From Suillus spraguei (taxonomy: Eukaryota > Basidiomycota > Agaricomycetes > Boletales > Suillaceae), in NCBI GenBank assembly GCA_016800925.1, contig JABCPU010000013.1, positions 186,001 through 250,000 of the forward strand: 64,000 nt of DNA, given 5' to 3'. The notes under the pieces were generated by a model, which was not told the DNA's origin, did no database searches, and saw only the letters and a program-made list of their open reading frames with translations. Shown one piece after another: positions 1 through 9,316 of this stretch. Every line of letters begins with the position of its first letter. Position 1 is the first letter of the stretch. Position numbers and translations under genes: made by a program.

Positions 1-942
1 CTATTGGCATGGCAGACCAGCTGCGATCCACGCATCATAACCACCCACTATATCGGTCGCATTCCACAACCCAAGCTCATGCAGGGACGCCGCGGCCAAT
101 GAGCTGGCATACCCTTCATGACAAAATAATATGATTTTTGAATCATAGCGATCTGCAATTGTTAATCGCGCTTGGCACCGTGGGTCAAAACGCCGCTCCA
201 AAGCGTTTCGCTCAACGGTGAGAGATCCGCGGATCTCGCCTTCACGATCACGTTGTGCAGCAGGGCGAATATCCACGAGAAAAACGGGCACCGGGTATGT
301 AGGATCGTGAAGTGCATCGTAAGCTTCTTGGGGTGTCATTCGCTCGAGCTTAGCCCGAACATCGAAGAGAATTTGATCGATGCTGCGAGATCCAGCGGGA
401 GGAGAACGAGGATTGTGAGCGTGCACGGAGTTGAATAATACGTCCCACAAGGCAGCCTTCTTGTATGACGAGGAGCCAATATACTGTATAGATGCAGCCT
501 GAGCGATGAGAGTACCTGTGCTGTCGACTGCATCGACTCGTCCTGGAAATTTAGAAGACGCGAGAAGCACGGCCCGCTGCAAATTCTCAGCATCTGACCC
601 GCAGATGACGAGTGCATCTGAAACATAGGCATCGCTACTGGCATTGGTTGGCGACATACTAGCGGTGGCCATGATAAAGAGATATGGGGATAAAGGCAGG
701 CAGGCGGATATGTGGGAAGCAACAAGTCGAGAAAGGTCACTGTCGTCTTCCTTCGAAAAGTGGATACCAATGCGAACACCTTTTACTGTGCACGCATTGG
801 CGATTATACGGAGTGCAATGCTCTGGGCGGCCTCCTCACGCACATCTGAAAAAGTTTGAGGGTTGGTGGGGGAAGTGGGAGATAATTGGATGAGTTGGTG
901 CTCGAGAGTGACAGCGGATTCGGACGATACAGAGGATAACAT
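1..942 (-). CDS. Rhodanese-domain protein, 313 aa
   Basis: Single uninterrupted reading frame from an ATG at 942 to a TAG at 1-3, so the gene is complete although it touches the window edge. The C-terminal third (about residues 205-313) is a rhodanese fold: it opens with a VFLVDIRP stretch and contains the presumed active-site loop CHEGYASS, with cysteine as the expected sulfur carrier, then ends in a typical GGYDAWIAAGLP. Rhodaneses transfer sulfane sulfur or serve as regulatory modules; which applies here cannot be told. The N-terminal 200 residues are not recognised. They look globular, have no signal peptide and may be a second partner domain. No introns are needed. The next feature upstream is the left arm of an inverted repeat at 1283. 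Domain call is sure; specific function is not. Confidence 0.8.
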   Translation of the reverse strand: MLSSVSSESAVTLEHQLIQLSPTSPTNPQTFSDVREEAAQSIALRIIANACTVKGVRIGIHFSKEDDSDLSRLVASHISACLPLSPYLFIMATASMSPTNASSDAYVSDALVICGSDAENLQRAVLLASSKFPGRVDAVDSTGTLIAQAASIQYIGSSSYKKAALWDVLFNSVHAHNPRSPPAGSRSIDQILFDVRAKLERMTPQEAYDALHDPTYPVPVFLVDIRPAAQRDREGEIRGSLTVERNALERRFDPRCQARLTIADRYDSKIILFCHEGYASSLAAASLHELGLWNATDIVGGYDAWIAAGLPCQ

Positions 943-1886
943 GAAGAAATGATGTTGTCGTTGTAGGATTTTTGACTGAACAGTCCAACGTGAATCAAAT
1001 GGCGTTACGCGTCAAAAGCGAGAATGCAATTGAAAAGGTTGAATCAGCGTATCCAAGCCGCGGCGGCTCTGTAATATAAGCACAGCACATTGGGACGACA
1101 CCATCATGCGTCACGATCTGTATGCGCGGTCCGCGAACGCGATTATTTTCATACCACTGCATTGTGCAGCGTATCCGTGGTATTCTAATATGCGGCATTG
1201 CTGGCAGGACACGTGTGCTTATCAGGAGGGATGATGGTCCGTCATGGTTCTCTAAAAATTTGTCCTTTGTGAAATAGCGCTGTGAAATAAACGTTTGAGC
1301 GATATATCTGATTCCTTCGTGCTAGGAAAAGATCCTAAATTGAAGTCGTATCAATGTCGATGTGCTTGATAGCCTTGTCCTAGGCAGGTCTTTATAGACG
1401 AAAGAAGATACACTGTCACTCCTTCCCAATAAATAAGGGCTTGACAAACTCGCCAAAGTTCAGCTCACCCTGAGGTAAGTCACATAGGGGAAGACAGTCA
1501 TTCCTTCGTATTGGCACTTTCCAAGCTTGGGGATGAAATAGTCGTGTCCACGAAGCAATAACCCGTTGCCCTCGCATCGCCTCTAATGAGAGTATGATGC
1601 AGGCTGTCTAAGAGACGTTAAGGAAGCATTTAGGCTTCGCCCTGCAGTCCGTTTGTGGCAGCGTGCGTGGACTGATTCAGATATAGTAGTGCTCTGATCA
1701 CCGTGACGCTCGCCAAGTTCCTCAAGAAATATGTTGGTCTACTCCGTTTGAGAGACGATGAAAGCGCCTGGAAACAATGAACATGTGTTTCAGTAAGTAG
1801 CCGAATCTATTGCCCACGGGAAGCCGAACACTCAAATTCTTGGACCGATCAGCAGCCGTGGTCCGTCCTTTCTTCCTTGCTCAGTA
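943..1886. other. Intergenic stretch with repeat arm
   Basis: No gene is seen. This is the divergent spacer between the rhodanese gene (minus) and the dehydratase gene (plus). Most of it, 1283-1772, is the left arm of an inverted repeat described separately. That leaves about 340 bases as rhodanese promoter and about 110 as the dehydratase 5' region. Confidence 0.6.
1283..1772 (+). repeat. Left arm of 490-base inverted repeat
   Basis: Reads like the reverse complement of 4612-5107 over its whole length, with small insertions and substitutions. The middle part, 1515-1603, matches 4782-4870 with a single visible mismatch in 89 bases, while the flanks look nearer 75-80 percent alike by eye. The pair encloses the dehydratase gene and a decayed cassette. 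I see no transposase in or between the arms. Confidence 0.85.
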
Positions 1887-3836
1887 ATGTTGTCTGTATT
1901 TCGGCGTGTGCCACGGTCTTTCAACCGGTCGATCAATGCTTCCATCTCTTATCGATCATCACTTGGGGTCTCAAGCAGCATTCGAGTTACCGCCGCTGCA
2001 CGCACCATGTCCATTCACCACGGAGAATCTGCCGTTCGACCAGAACCGGATAAGGTCCTGAAGGATATTGCAGACTATGTTCACAACTACCAGGTCACTT
2101 CAGACCTTGCGTTCGAAACTGCACGACTCTGTCTCATAGACACTATCGGATGCGGACTGGAGGGTTTGAACTTCCCAGAGTGTACCAAGCTCCTTGGACC
2201 CGTTGTGGAAGGCACTATCGTGCCTAATGGTGCGACATCCTGATATGAATGATGATAAAATGCTTAACTGTTGATTGCAGGCACTAAGGTTCCTGGAACG
2301 AATTACCAGCTGGACCCTATTCGTGGCGCATTCAATATTGGCACTATCATCCGCTGGTTGGACTTCAATGACTGTTTCCTCGCCGCTGAATGTGAGTAAG
2401 ACAATAACGTTCGCTATCAAGTCAGATGCGTGGATTAGTACATGACTGTCTCATGTTAAACAATGCGAACGCGTGATAAATCTTGTACATGAGCTCACTC
2501 CACATTCTAGGGGGTCATCCGTCAGACAACTTGGGTGCTATTCTCGCTGTTGCGGACCACCTCGCTCGCCAGGGACAACCTCTGACTGTTCGCGACATCC
2601 TCGAGGGCATGATTAAAGCACACGAGATTCAAGGTGGCCTTGCTCTGCTTAATTCTTTCAACCGCGTTGGTCTCGACCACGTCGTGCTCGTCAAAGTTGC
2701 CAGTACTGCTGTTGTCTCCAAACTCCTGTAAGTGCCCTTCACTTTAGAGTCGAATGCAACAATTAATACGATACATGTAGCGGTCTTTCACACTCTCAAA
2801 CGATTGATGCTGTTTCGCAAGCATGGGTTGATGGTCAATCCCTCCGTACTTACCGCCATGCACCCAACACTGGCCCTCGCAAGTCATGGGCAGCAGGTGA
2901 TGCCTGTTCCCGTGCCGTTAACCTCGCTCTTCTCGTCAAGAAGGGCGAGCTTGGTCTCCCCTCGGTCCTCACCGCCAAGACTTGGGGTTTCTATGACGTC
3001 CTCTTCAAGGTAAGATACCTCCAAAGTACAGTAGTTCCACCCGCTGAACTGGACCTCCAGGGGAAGCCATTCGAGTTCCAAATACCCTTTGGCTCATACA
3101 TCATGGAAAACGTTCTCTTTAAGATCTCGTACCCCGCTGAATTCCATGCCCAAACCGCAGTCGAGGCCGCACATACCATCCACAAGCAGCTCAAAGCAGC
3201 TGGAAAATCCTCAGACGACATCAAGAGCGTGCGCATCCGCACACAGGAGGCTGCCATTCGCATCATCGACAAGCAGGGTCCTTTAGACAACTTCGCTGAC
3301 CGAGAGTGAGCATCCTAATCTATTCATGACAGTGCATGCTCGCTCATGGGTCATTCCAAAGCCACGCAATCAGCTACATGGTTGCATACCCCCTCATCTT
3401 TGGTGAGCTGACCTCAAACTCGTACACCGACGAATCTGCTGCAGATCCTCGTATCGATGCACTACGTGCCAAAATTCACTGCGTAGAGGACAACACATTC
3501 TCAGTGAACTATCATGAACCGTCAAAGCGCTCTATTGGAAATGCACTCCTCGTCGAATTGAACGACGGCACAGTTCTTGATGAGGTCGAGGTCGAGTACC
3601 CTGTTGGACATAAGCGCCGCCGTGAGGAGGGTATCCCTCTTCTCATGGAGAAGTTCAAGAGGCACATCTCCCCACATTTCAATGAGGCCCGCCAACAGAA
3701 GTAAGTCAGCGTAATTTGTGCAGTTTAGTACCGAGCGTTGATCCGTCTCACAAGGATCCTGGCAACCGTCACTGAAGCGCAGTCACTGTCCAAACTGCCA
3801 GTCGACAAGTTCACTGATCTGTTCGTTAAGCCGTGA
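1887..3836 (+). CDS. prpD: 2-methylcitrate dehydratase, mitochondrial
   Basis: Seven exons: 1887-2229, 2281-2391, 2511-2727, 2781-3009, 3061-3305, 3362-3700 and 3755-3836. They sum to 1566 bases and 521 residues in one frame. The product belongs to the MmgE/PrpD family, which dehydrates 2-methylcitrate to 2-methyl-cis-aconitate in the methylcitrate cycle that removes propionyl-CoA. Family hallmarks include DTIGCGLEG near residue 87, RWLDFND, the [16 protein letters not shown] segment and the C-terminal [12 protein letters not shown]. The first 40 residues are rich in Arg and Ser and lack acids, fitting a mitochondrial targeting peptide, so the ATG at 1887 is preferred over the later in-frame Met at position 41. 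All introns are 51-119 bases with GT..AG ends. The gene looks intact despite lying between inverted repeat arms. Confidence 0.92.
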
Positions 3837-3910
3837 AATGTTACATGTACATGTAGTGCGATTCGATAACAATTGGGAAATTCTATGAGATTAATACGCT
3901 CTTGCGATCT

Positions 3911-4020
3911 GTCCAAGTTCGTCCATGCTATAACCGTCCCTGAATAATGCGCAAGAAAGACACGGAAAATGATGCTTGAAAGAGACAAATGAACAAATGC
4001 AAAGCCGCAGCCCAGTAGTA
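3911..4020. repeat. Dispersed repeat A, copy 1
   Basis: About 110 bases matching 11260-11370 in the same orientation at roughly 85 percent by eye. In the other copy it forms the 3' flank of the 802-residue unknown gene, and similarity runs into that gene's last codons. Here it is the 3' flank of a decayed C-terminal cassette. Confidence 0.75.
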
Positions 4021-4029
4021 GAGTGATAT

Positions 4030-4303
4030 CAAGCGAACTAATACTGAACAAGAATTAGTGCATATAATGTGCCAGTCCAAGTTACAGTCCAAGATTTGAA
4101 GAATAGCTTTATCTCTTCTCACCGGGTGCCAAACCACTTGAGCTGGATACGATAGCCACAAGGTCTGACCTTCCTGTTGCCGCCCTCGCTGAAACGACCA
4201 TTCTGGCTACTCTACCATGGAAATCAGTCTGGCCCGCACCGGAAAGCAAAAATCGATCGGGGTTGATGCCGAGTAAATCAGGATCATCTTCTCGTTGTGG
4301 CAT
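4030..4303 (-). pseudogene. C-terminal cassette relic, copy 1
   Basis: The minus strand at 4303-4109 encodes a 64-residue stretch ending in ATGRSDLVAIVSSSSGLAPG and a basic tail. It closely resembles the end of the unknown gene at 7073-8263 and the relic at 10342-10540. Only the last 60 or so codons are present; no upstream exons were found between 4303 and the inverted repeat arm at 4612. It is therefore read as a truncated copy. The 80 bases downstream of its stop are also shared with 10261-10340. Confidence 0.6.
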
Positions 4304-4611
4304 CTTGAGTAGTCCGTGTCGCTGGTGTGTCCGAAACAGAATTTATATAATAATTGCAAGTATATTCACCTGTAAGGTGGTAATTAGCATACATAGATAA
4401 GTTCATGAATCCAACGAGAATCGCATTGAAAATCCGTTCTCGCAGCTGCAGCTGCTGCAGACTGCAGACTGCAGTGGGGTGTTCAAAGTAAGCAGCGATT
4501 TTCACACAATTTTCGAGTTTTGAACCGTCTCATAATCACATGCAGAATCGCTCCATAATCGTTCACTCTGACTACCACTAATAATTGTTTATAGCATCCT
4601 AGTCGCTTTGA
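4304..4611. other. Intergenic, small CTGCAG-rich tract
   Basis: About 300 bases with no gene. The stretch 4440-4475 is a short run of CTGCAG-like units. Nothing else is recognised before the right repeat arm. Confidence 0.5.
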
Positions 4612-5107
4612 TCATCTCCCAGACGAGTGGACCAACATCTTTTCTGAGGAACTTGGAGAGCGTCACGGTGATCTCACTGATCTGAGTACTATCTCTGAAT
4701 CAGCCCATGCACACAGGCTGACACACATTTCGCAAACGGATTGCAGAGTGAGAGTGCCGCAAGTCTTCCTTAATGTAGCAACCTGCATCATACTCTCATT
4801 AGGGGCGATGCGAGGGCAACGGGTTATTGCTTCGTGGACACGACTATTTCATCCCCAAGCTTGGAAAGTGATGTGAAGGAACGACTGTTTTCCCTTAGAG
4901 TCACCAAACTGGCCCCTCAGCCGCTCTATCCAACCTAACTTTGGCGAGTTTGTCAAGCGCATTTTTATTGGAAGGGAATGACACAGTGTCTTCTTTCGTT
5001 TATAATTGAAGGTCTGCCTACAGGCTGTCAAGCACTGATCGACATTGACACAGCTTCAATCCAAGATCTTTGCCTGGCACGAAGGAACTAGATATATCGC
5101 TCAAGCT
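4612..5107 (-). repeat. Right arm of 490-base inverted repeat
   Basis: Reverse-complement partner of 1283-1772. The near-identical core lies at 4782-4870. On the plus strand, 4600-4740 can be read as an open stretch beginning SRFDHLPDEWTNIF, which may be a piece of captured coding sequence, but no family is recognised and the left arm does not keep that frame. Confidence 0.85.
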
Positions 5108-5254
5108 TCGCAATGTTCGCATCAAACGTCCCAGGCATCCCCGACACCCACTTTAGTGGGGAGAGGGTTCTGTAGAATTTAAATTTCGAGTCACAGATTT
5201 TTCTTCCCTTATTATGTCCCGGCTTCCGCCCCCGATAATTTCTGGTATGTACGA

Positions 5255-5400
5255 CATCGCTTTTGAATACATTCTGTCTGTGTTTGCTCAACCTAATACT
5301 ATCAATTCACCTATTTCTCGCCGCATGACGTCGTCTCCTCCCAGGTACCCAACCAGCGAGCATCTCTTCCAATCTTTCAAAGGTGTGCAACTGACCTGAT
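5255..5400 (+). pseudogene. NADAR-domain relic 1 (frame-broken)
   Basis: Two adjacent pieces of a NADAR (YbiA-like) domain are visible in different frames. The stretch YYQFTYFSPHDVV is encoded around 5295-5333, and YPTSEHLFQSFK follows at about 5345-5380 in a frame shifted by one base. In intact family members these two motifs sit close together in one frame. NADAR proteins act on ADP-ribose-linked metabolites or modified nucleotides. The break, and the lack of the rest of the domain, make this a relic. A 15-base spacer cannot be an intron. Confidence 0.55.
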
Positions 5401-6004
5401 GGCTTCACTTGCATGCCACTGACCCTTGGCCTACAGACAACCATTGGTCGTCGACCTTCCTGGCACCATTTCATGTCTCTGAACTTATATTATCTGAAGG
5501 ATTCCGGGTCATCAGTGTGATCAGTCTTCACACACGCCCTTCAATACGAAGGTTGGATCGTCGCGGTACTTCTAGTCCTGTTTCTGGGGTCATTGACATT
5601 GTGATATGGAGCCTTTCCACCCACTTCTGTGCTCTTATACTCGTACTTCCAGAGCAGAGAGCAAGGCCGGCACCTCGCATCTCTTGCCCTCGATTCTTCG
5701 ACATGTAACTCCACCAATACTACGTCACACTGTTCGACTAGTAGTCATACTAGTAATTGCTTCTTCCCTCTCAATGCGTCAAGCACAAACGGGATGCACT
5801 TCCACTTGGGCGAGACTAATGACAGCTCATTCAACGACTCTAGTATTTTTCCCGCTGCGTTTTTTATTGCTGCACTCAAATGTTTTCATAGCCAACGCGG
5901 CGATGCACGTAATGGTTCAAACCGACATCCTCGATTCCCTCTACTGTGCGACTTTCGACTCCTGCCTCACCAACATTTCCTGCATTCTGCACTAGACAAT
6001 TCTC
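5401..6004. other. Non-coding mosaic between relics
   Basis: No gene is recognised. Open stretches exist on the plus strand (5629-6144 is the longest) but they are serine- and histidine-rich with no motif and overlap each other in several frames. Probably decayed sequence between the two NADAR relics. Confidence 0.4.
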
Positions 6005-6150
6005 AATGGGTAAGTTTGACTTTGACGACCGAGTGCCCTCACCAAATCAACATTCTACTTCACTTAATGTGGCGCGATACTACGAATTCACCAATTTCTC
6101 GCCGCACCACGCCGTCCACCCAGGGCCCTCGTTCTCACGTTTAGGTACTG
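6005..6150 (+). pseudogene. NADAR-domain relic 2
   Basis: A second copy of the NADAR entry motif, YYEFTNFSPH, is encoded around 6070-6100. It is followed by unrelated sequence instead of the PTSEHLFQ motif. Both relics lose the family pattern after the same spot, a CCAG tetranucleotide. Just upstream, from 6006, lies a copy of an intron-like sequence starting gtaagtttgactttga, which recurs at three other places in the window. Confidence 0.5.
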
Positions 6151-6190
6151 CGTATAGGCGACTCCGACGCATTACTCCTCAAAACCTGTG

Positions 6191-6520
6191 GCATCGAAAA
6201 CTTTGGAATTGTGCACCGGCCTTCGTCGAGTGACTGTGCACGAAGCTATTAGCATATACAAATTGTGTCGAAGAATGCATAACGAGCCCATCATATGCAA
6301 AATGGTGGGCCATGGTATGTCTTCTCGTATATGTCCCTGTGATGGTGCTGATAGGCGATGTCCCTCGCAGTACCGACCTTGGAGCTGCTTTCACCTGATG
6401 TGCAGAGCGACGCACAACCAAAAACTTATGGGTAAGTTTGACTTTGATGACCCACTGTCCTCACCAAACTAAATATGATGTATTCTAGCGAACACCTTGC
6501 CAGATATCGAGTGCACACCT
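6191..6520 (+). repeat. Left arm of 330-base inverted repeat
   Basis: Matches the reverse complement of 8998-9315 at roughly 90 percent by eye. It carries a coding-like piece with TVHEAIS and IICKMVGH, an intron-like segment with a gtaagt donor near 6430 and a ctag acceptor near 6487, and a following piece encoding LARYRVHT. The pair flanks the unknown gene at 7073-8263. Confidence 0.85.
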
Positions 6521-7072
6521 GTCCGAATGCATTTCGTCTTCCTGCGAGCTCAATTGACCAGGTGACGAGGATTGTGAGGTGACTGCTTGATACGCTTGTC
6601 TTGAAAGTCGGCTCTTCAACATGGGTGACTGCTGTTTTATTTTCTTCGCAGCTCGTCAGGTCTTTAACACGGCTGACTGCACCTTCATTCATGAATCATC
6701 TTCCGTTTCGTTCGTCCATTGCTGACGGTGTGTTGCCACCACGGCGCACAGCTGGTTTATTTCTGATATGTTCGTGTTCGTGTTCAATGCCATGCCTTCA
6801 ACATGGCTGACTGCGCTTGAACGTTCATTCACGACTGGTCCTCTCTTTCATCTGTAGCTAATAGATGGCTGCCCATTTATATCTTATGTGACTGTGTATG
6901 TACCTTGCAGTGAATGCAGATTTTGACGCGCTGATGAAATTCTATTTTTATATCGGGTGGTATTCGTTTATCTAATAAACAGAATGACGTATCATTTGGG
7001 GGGCGCTTACGATTTCACAATGCCACTGTCACATGTACTGGTTGACCCTTGCCATTTCCTACGTCTTTCATC
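6521..7072. other. Non-coding with three short repeats
   Basis: No gene. A motif resembling acatgggtgactgc occurs at about 6618, 6667 and 6801, twice preceded by cttca, so a small degenerate direct repeat is present. The rest is the presumed promoter of the unknown gene starting at 7073. Confidence 0.45.
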
Positions 7073-8263
7073 ATGGCGCACGCACTACACACCCCAGTGA
7101 TAACCATAGTGCATCGCGGCCTTATGGTGGCACCTGATAGCCAATACCATACATTAGTATCAAATGCCTACTCCTATCTGTTAGGTCACCCCCATGCCAT
7201 GGAACACCTATGCAGAATGACGTTGGTGTCGTCTACAGAAAATGTCGACGGCGAAGATATAGAAAAGCGCAAACAAGATATCATCAAATATCTTGATCGA
7301 CACTTCCCAATTGTCGTACTCGGGACACTATCTAACGCTCATGGTTGTACACCTATGCCAGAAACATTCTGCCACCCCGGATCACAGCCGACCCCTTTCC
7401 TCAGTCGATCGTCCGCAGAAAGACAGAGTCGGCCCCTCCAATTCTTCTTGGACATGGAGACATGCAATATATTTACCAAGGCAAGAACTGCAAGGGCACG
7501 CAGGTGAGTTTCCTTTAGTTGATGATACTGTGGTGTCTGATGTACACACACCGCTCAGCATCATATCCTTTTTTCTTCACATCACCATAATTAATGAGAT
7601 ATCTCATGTCGTGATGCTTGTCTTCTCGTCGGAGCCAACGCCTACCAAGTTTCACGGATACCGGAGTTTGAAGGACAATCCTGCTGGGTTTAATCGTGAG
7701 GGACAACAGGTTGAAAGAGGGGAGGCGGGAGATAGCATAGAGAGTATAATAACAGGTGGGGATGTGATGTTGTTTTTTCAGGATGATCAGGACATCAATA
7801 ACTGCGATCCTGATATGGTGGATGTAGCTGTGGTAGGTGAAGATCAGATGCAATTAATTGGTACGCCGTGGTTCATCGATTTATTATATTAACATCATCA
7901 TCATTACTCATAGGAGACTCGCCGGACCTGTCGGAAATAGCCACTGGGATGTGGCATCATATCTCGACCCTGGCCTTTCAAGACATCCCATCTCGATTGG
8001 CAAAGATGCGCATGAAAAGCAATTATTCTCCATCCTCTCCCGGTTCTTTAAGATCTCCTCATATACCACTTGAAGAGGAAGAAGGCTCTCATAAGCTCAC
8101 AATCAATCCTGATACAGTCCTAGCTTCGGACACGCACCAGGCTGACCCAGACAGCCTCAGAATCGCCAGAATAGTGGTTGCGGTTAGGGAGGCGACGGGA
8201 AAGTCGAACCTGGTGGCCGTCGTTACGGACTCGAGTGGTTTGGGACCTGGTGCGAAGAGATGA
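7073..8263 (+). CDS. Unknown protein, source of the repeated C-terminal cassette
   Basis: Probably four exons. The first starts at ATG 7073 (MAHALHTPVITIVHRGL) and runs to about 7310. A second ends at 7503 before a gtgagt donor. A third probably starts at 7635 and ends at 7860. The fourth is 7914-8263 after a clean 53-base intron. The junction between exons one and two could not be solved with matching phase, so a frameshift or an unseen exon is possible. The C terminus, EATGKSNLVAVVTDSSGLGP plus a basic tail, recurs as relics at 4109-4303 and 10342-10540. The last exon also has a run of acidic residues and an INPD motif shared with the relics. No known domain, signal peptide or membrane segment is seen. 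Inverted repeat arms lie on both sides. Product unknown. Confidence 0.5.
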
Positions 8264-8861
8264 CGTCAACTGTTCTTTTTCTTCTTCATTCAGGACTTTA
8301 CATTCCATTGGACTTGGACAATGACTGGTGCAGTGACCTCTGGTTTCAATTATGTCGTCCTACTAGTTTACTTCCCAGTATTAGCTTAACCCATGTATGT
8401 ATTTGTGAGTCTCACTACTTTGATTGCAGTAGATCGCGCAGCCGGTGAAGTTTCCTTGGCGTTACACTTGCCTTGGATATCCGCACCATTGGATGAACTG
8501 ACTCGCAGACTCTGCTTCTGTTGGTTGTTTCTTTTAGTTACGGTATTTGTGAGCAGCCTCAAGGGGTCGGTACGTTGATAGATTCTTGGTCAAATTGCAA
8601 GGCCTGCAAAGGATTGGCAAATGCGATCAGACACTGAGCTTTACCATAAACTCTTCCATGTCTAAGATATTATGTCTGATCGGGACGACATACTGTGATA
8701 CTTCTACAGTAGCAAGACAGGAAATACAATATTTGTACTCGATTGAAGGTGCCTGTGTGTGAACGACCAAGTATTTCCAATGAGTTTGTGGCTGGTAGCA
8801 GCACGTGGTTCGCTCACCTAGTGCTGGTACCGAAGCAGATAAGTTGTGCACTCGATATCTG
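8264..8861. other. Intergenic, possible decayed minus-strand exon
   Basis: No sure gene. The minus strand 8851-8627 is open for 74 codons and continues, through an intron-like boundary, from the repeat at 8862-8948. This may be the tail of the same decayed gene whose exon is duplicated in the arm. It has several cysteines and no known motif. Confidence 0.35.
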
Positions 8862-8948
8862 ACAAGGCGTTCACTAGGACAGATTATATTTAGTTTGGTG
8901 AGAGCACTCAGTCGTCAAAGTCAAACTTACCCTTAAGTTTTCGGTTGT
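8862..8948 (-). repeat. Extra copy of intron-exon unit
   Basis: This segment resembles part of the adjacent arm (8998-9085): an intron-like segment with gtaagt and ctag ends, then codons for a LVRYRVHN-like stretch. It is a tandem partial duplication on the minus strand. Confidence 0.6.
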
Positions 8949-8997
8949 TCGTGCGGTATATTCTTCGTTCACCTAGTCCTAGTACCCAAGCAGGTAA

Positions 8998-9315
8998 GGT
9001 GTCCACTCGGTATCTAGCAAGGTATTCGCTAGGATACATCATATTTAGTTTGGCGACAGTGGGTCATCAAAGTCAAACTTACCCATAAGTTTTTGGTTGT
9101 GCGTCGCTCTGCACACCAGGTGGAAGCAGCTCCAAGCTCGGTGCTGCGAGGGACATCACCTATCAGCACCATCACACATATACGAGAGGATATATCATGG
9201 CCCACCATTTTGCATATGATGAGCTCGGTGTGCACGTTCTTCGACACAATTTTGTACATGCTAATAGCTTCGTGCACAGTCACTCGACGAAGGCCAGTGC
9301 ACAAGTTTTCGATGC
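8998..9315 (-). repeat. Right arm of 330-base inverted repeat
   Basis: Reverse-complement partner of 6191-6520. Its outer edge at 9315 lies within two bases of the start of a truncated copy of the gene at 11375-13879, so the arm ends at a rearrangement junction. Confidence 0.85.
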
Positions 9316-9316
9316 G

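Noticed and set aside
1283..9315. Helitron or Pack-MULE called as a mobile element
   Set aside because: No transposase, Rep/helicase, TC..CTRR ends or target-site duplication could be shown, so only repeats and relics are annotated.
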